This document shows, piece after piece, positions 5,865 through 7,421 of a DNA stretch of 7,421 nt. Source of the stretch: Lachnospiraceae bacterium (lineage in GTDB: Bacteria > Bacillota > Clostridia > Lachnospirales > Lachnospiraceae); NCBI GenBank assembly GCA_021202715.1, contig JAJQCL010000004.1, positions 1-7,421 of the forward strand, given 5' to 3'. Position numbers and translations under genes: made by a program. A model generated the notes under the pieces. The model made no database searches. It was not told the DNA's origin and worked only from the letters and a program-made list of their open reading frames with translations. The stretch's first letter is position 1, and each line of letters opens with the position of its first letter.

Positions 5865-6721
5865 AGAAGAAATCTCTGCCTGAGATGAGACCGAAACATA
5901 TCTTTTTTCTGCTGGCCGGAATCTGCCTGATTCTGATCATCGTCAGTTCCGTCAGCTCTACGACCGGCAATGTTTTGCGAAATGGCGTCAGCACGATCCT
6001 CATGCCCATGCAGAAGGGCTTTAATGTTGTGGGAAGCACCATTTTCGGGCAGGCGGAGGAGCTGGCTGAGCTGAAAGCTGTCCGGGAAGAGAATGAAGCA
6101 CTGAAAGAACAGGTTGCAGAACTGACAGAACAGAACACCCGCTATCAGCTACAGCTCTCTGAACTGGAGGAATATCAGGCTCTCCTGGAACTGGCCGATC
6201 AGTATCCGGATTATGAGACCGTGGGCGCTCACATCATCGGGAAGAACTCGGACAGCTGGTATACGACCTTCTATGTCGATAAGGGCGCAAAGGACGGAAT
6301 CACAGAAGATATGAACGTCATCGCAGACGGAGGACTGGTGGGGATTGTTACAGCGGTAACGGACACGACCGCCACCATCACAGCCATCATCGATGATAAC
6401 CGGAATGTGGGCGCGATGGGTCTGGATTCCAAGGACGCCTGTATTGTCAGTGGAGATCTGACGCTTTATGAAGAAGGAAAACTCACGCTGAGTAAGATGG
6501 AAAAAGAAGCAGACATTGAAGACGGAGATAAGATTGTTACCTCCAACACCAGTGACCTGTATCTGCCGGGGATTCTCATCGGATATGCGGACAGTCTGGA
6601 AGTGGATTCCAACAACCTGACAAAATCCGGCTATCTGATTCCGGTGGTGGATTTCTCCCATCTGGATACGGTGCTGATCATCACCACGACCAAAGAGGCG
6701 TGGAACGAAGAGGAGGATTGA
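5861..6721 (+). CDS. mreC: Rod shape-determining protein MreC
   Basis: MreC is a bitopic membrane protein that links the elongation scaffold to PBP2 and positions lateral wall synthesis. The 286 residues show a basic cytoplasmic start (MKKKSLPEMRPKH), one transmembrane helix at about 14-33, a coiled coil at about 64-112 (ELAELKAVREENEALKEQ and onward, with heptad leucines), and the extracytoplasmic beta domain from about 120. The latter includes the family segments DSWYTTFYVDKGAKDGI (131-147), GLVGIV (158-163) and the late LPGILIGYADSLEVD stretch (235-249). It ends in a short acidic tail. The start overlaps the radC stop as ATGA; a weak GAGG (5848-5851) lies upstream, so coupling probably drives initiation. 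No mreB lies immediately upstream, where it would usually be. Confidence 0.95.
   Translation: MKKKSLPEMRPKHIFFLLAGICLILIIVSSVSSTTGNVLRNGVSTILMPMQKGFNVVGSTIFGQAEELAELKAVREENEALKEQVAELTEQNTRYQLQLSELEEYQALLELADQYPDYETVGAHIIGKNSDSWYTTFYVDKGAKDGITEDMNVIADGGLVGIVTAVTDTTATITAIIDDNRNVGAMGLDSKDACIVSGDLTLYEEGKLTLSKMEKEADIEDGDKIVTSNTSDLYLPGILIGYADSLEVDSNNLTKSGYLIPVVDFSHLDTVLIITTTKEAWNEEED
6711..6716 (+). promoter_or_regulatory. Ribosome binding site that fixes the mreD start
   Basis: AGGAGG inside the last codons of mreC lies seven bases before GTG 6724. It rules out the in-frame GTG at 6700, which is upstream of it, and TTG at 6718, which is only one base away. Confidence 0.8.
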
Positions 6722-6723
6722 CC

Positions 6724-7242
6724 GTGAAACGCCTGCTGCTCTACGTGGTTCATGTCCTGCTGGCCTTTCTGACCCTGAACAATATTCTGGCTTTGTCGCC
6801 TCTGATTGATGCCACACCGAATCTGCTGCTGATCATCACATTTTCCTTCGGATTTATCCGCGGGAAAAAAGAGGGGATGCTTCTGGGCTTTTTCTGCGGT
6901 CTTCTGATGGATATCTGCTACGGGGAGATTCTCGGCTACTATGCGCTGATCTATCTGGTCATCGGGTTTGTCAACGGAACGCTCGGCCAGCTGTTCTATA
7001 CGGAATTTCTGAACATGCCGCTGCTTCTGTGCATTCTGAGCGATCTGATTTACAATCTGTACATTTACGTCTTCGGTTTTCTCCTGTATGGCCGCCTGGA
7101 TCTTCCGGTCTATGTAGCAACCGTCATTTTACCTGAAGTGGTCTATACCGCGATACTGACACTGGTTCTGTACAAGCTGTTCCTGAAGCTGAACACGCGC
7201 TTTGAGGAGCTTGAGAAGAGGAGTGCAAAGAGATTTGTTTAG
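6724..7242 (+). CDS. mreD: Rod shape-determining protein MreD
   Basis: MreD is a small polytopic membrane protein that works with MreC in the elongation complex and is needed for sidewall peptidoglycan synthesis in rods. From GTG 6724 it has 172 residues, the usual size. Hydrophobic segments lie at about 3-24, 32-47, 51-66, 72-86, 98-121 and 128-155. The family signature is visible as PNLLLIITFSFGFIRGKKEGMLLGFFCGLLMD (residues 32-63): an Arg-Gly-Lys-Lys-Glu-Gly loop, then a helix with the conserved GFFCGLLMD. The C-terminal tail (KLNTRFEELEKRSAKRFV) is charged and probably cytoplasmic. It starts two bases after the mreC stop and its end overlaps the next gene. Confidence 0.94.
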   Translation: MKRLLLYVVHVLLAFLTLNNILALSPLIDATPNLLLIITFSFGFIRGKKEGMLLGFFCGLLMDICYGEILGYYALIYLVIGFVNGTLGQLFYTEFLNMPLLLCILSDLIYNLYIYVFGFLLYGRLDLPVYVATVILPEVVYTAILTLVLYKLFLKLNTRFEELEKRSAKRFV

Positions 7243-7421
7243 AGATTTACTGGAATACATCGGATACAGACTGAAACAGGTCGCCAAATCGCGGCTTTTT
7301 CCCGTGACGATCGTATTCGCCGTCATGTTTATGGCCCTGATCCTGCAGCTCTTTCAGCTGCAGCTCGTGGAAGGTGAAGCCGCTCAGGAGGAATATACGC
7401 AGCCGACCAAGCAGACCGTAA
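7223..7421 (+). CDS. mrdA: Class B penicillin-binding protein, probably PBP2/MrdA, N-terminal fragment
   Basis: Only the first 66 codons are present; the gene runs off the window. It reads as a cytoplasmic, basic N-terminus (RDLLEYIGYRLKQVAKSR, residues 7-24), a transmembrane helix at about 26-46, and the start of an extracytoplasmic region (LQLVEGEAAQEEYTQ), as in class B PBPs. No catalytic motif can be seen in the fragment. PBP2 follows mreCD in many bacteria and supplies the transpeptidase of the elongation machinery, so identity rests on context plus topology. Two starts are possible. GTG 7223 (20-base overlap with mreD) has purine-rich GAGAAG about four bases upstream; TTG 7235 (8-base overlap) has AGAGGAG eleven bases upstream. 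I chose GTG without great certainty. Confidence 0.75.
   Translation, partial: MQRDLFRDLLEYIGYRLKQVAKSRLFPVTIVFAVMFMALILQLFQLQLVEGEAAQEEYTQPTKQTV

Noticed and set aside
1..7421. Mobile element, CRISPR array, tRNA/rRNA or novel defence system
   Set aside because: No transposase or integrase motifs, no regularly spaced direct repeats, no cloverleaf-like sequence in the gaps, and nearly all bases lie in recognised housekeeping genes.

Overview
This window is a housekeeping stretch of a bacterial chromosome, with every gene on the + strand. Moderate-to-high GC, strong AGGAGG-type ribosome binding sites, an endonuclease-type MutL and the gene order mutS-mutL-miaA-(YnbB/'aluminium resistance' PLP protein)-radC-mreC-mreD-PBP2 point to a Firmicute of class Clostridia, most likely Lachnospiraceae or a relative. 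That assignment is inferred from gene content and protein style; no database search was possible.

Region 1 (1-2776) is DNA mismatch repair: the last 180 codons of mutS, a 69-base gap with a small hairpin and a possible extended -10 promoter, then complete mutL. MutL has an intact N-terminal GHKL ATPase, a long charged linker containing four tandem 14-residue repeats, and a C-terminal endonuclease domain with the DQHA-X2-E-X4-E metal motif. Both proteins carry a textbook beta-clamp-binding pentapeptide, QMSLF in MutS and QLDLF in MutL.

Region 2 (2777-5117) holds miaA (tRNA A37 dimethylallyltransferase), then, after 84 bases with a stem-loop, a PLP-dependent enzyme of the YnbB/methionine gamma-lyase-like family. 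hfq, which follows miaA in Bacillus subtilis and many relatives, is not here.

Region 3 (5118-7421) begins with a plausible extended -10 promoter overlapping the stop codon of the PLP enzyme gene. It continues with tightly packed radC, mreC, mreD and the start of a class B penicillin-binding protein (probably PBP2/mrdA). radC and mreC overlap by ATGA, mreC and mreD are 2 bases apart, and mreD overlaps the PBP gene. This is a cell-elongation module (MreC-MreD scaffold with a transpeptidase), but mreB, normally between radC and mreC, is absent.

I found no mobile element, CRISPR array, tRNA, rRNA or defence system, and nothing that looks like an undescribed multi-gene system. The points most worth following up are the paired clamp motifs and repeat linker in the mismatch-repair proteins, the missing mreB and hfq, and several start-codon choices. 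No gene-free stretch exceeds 84 bases.
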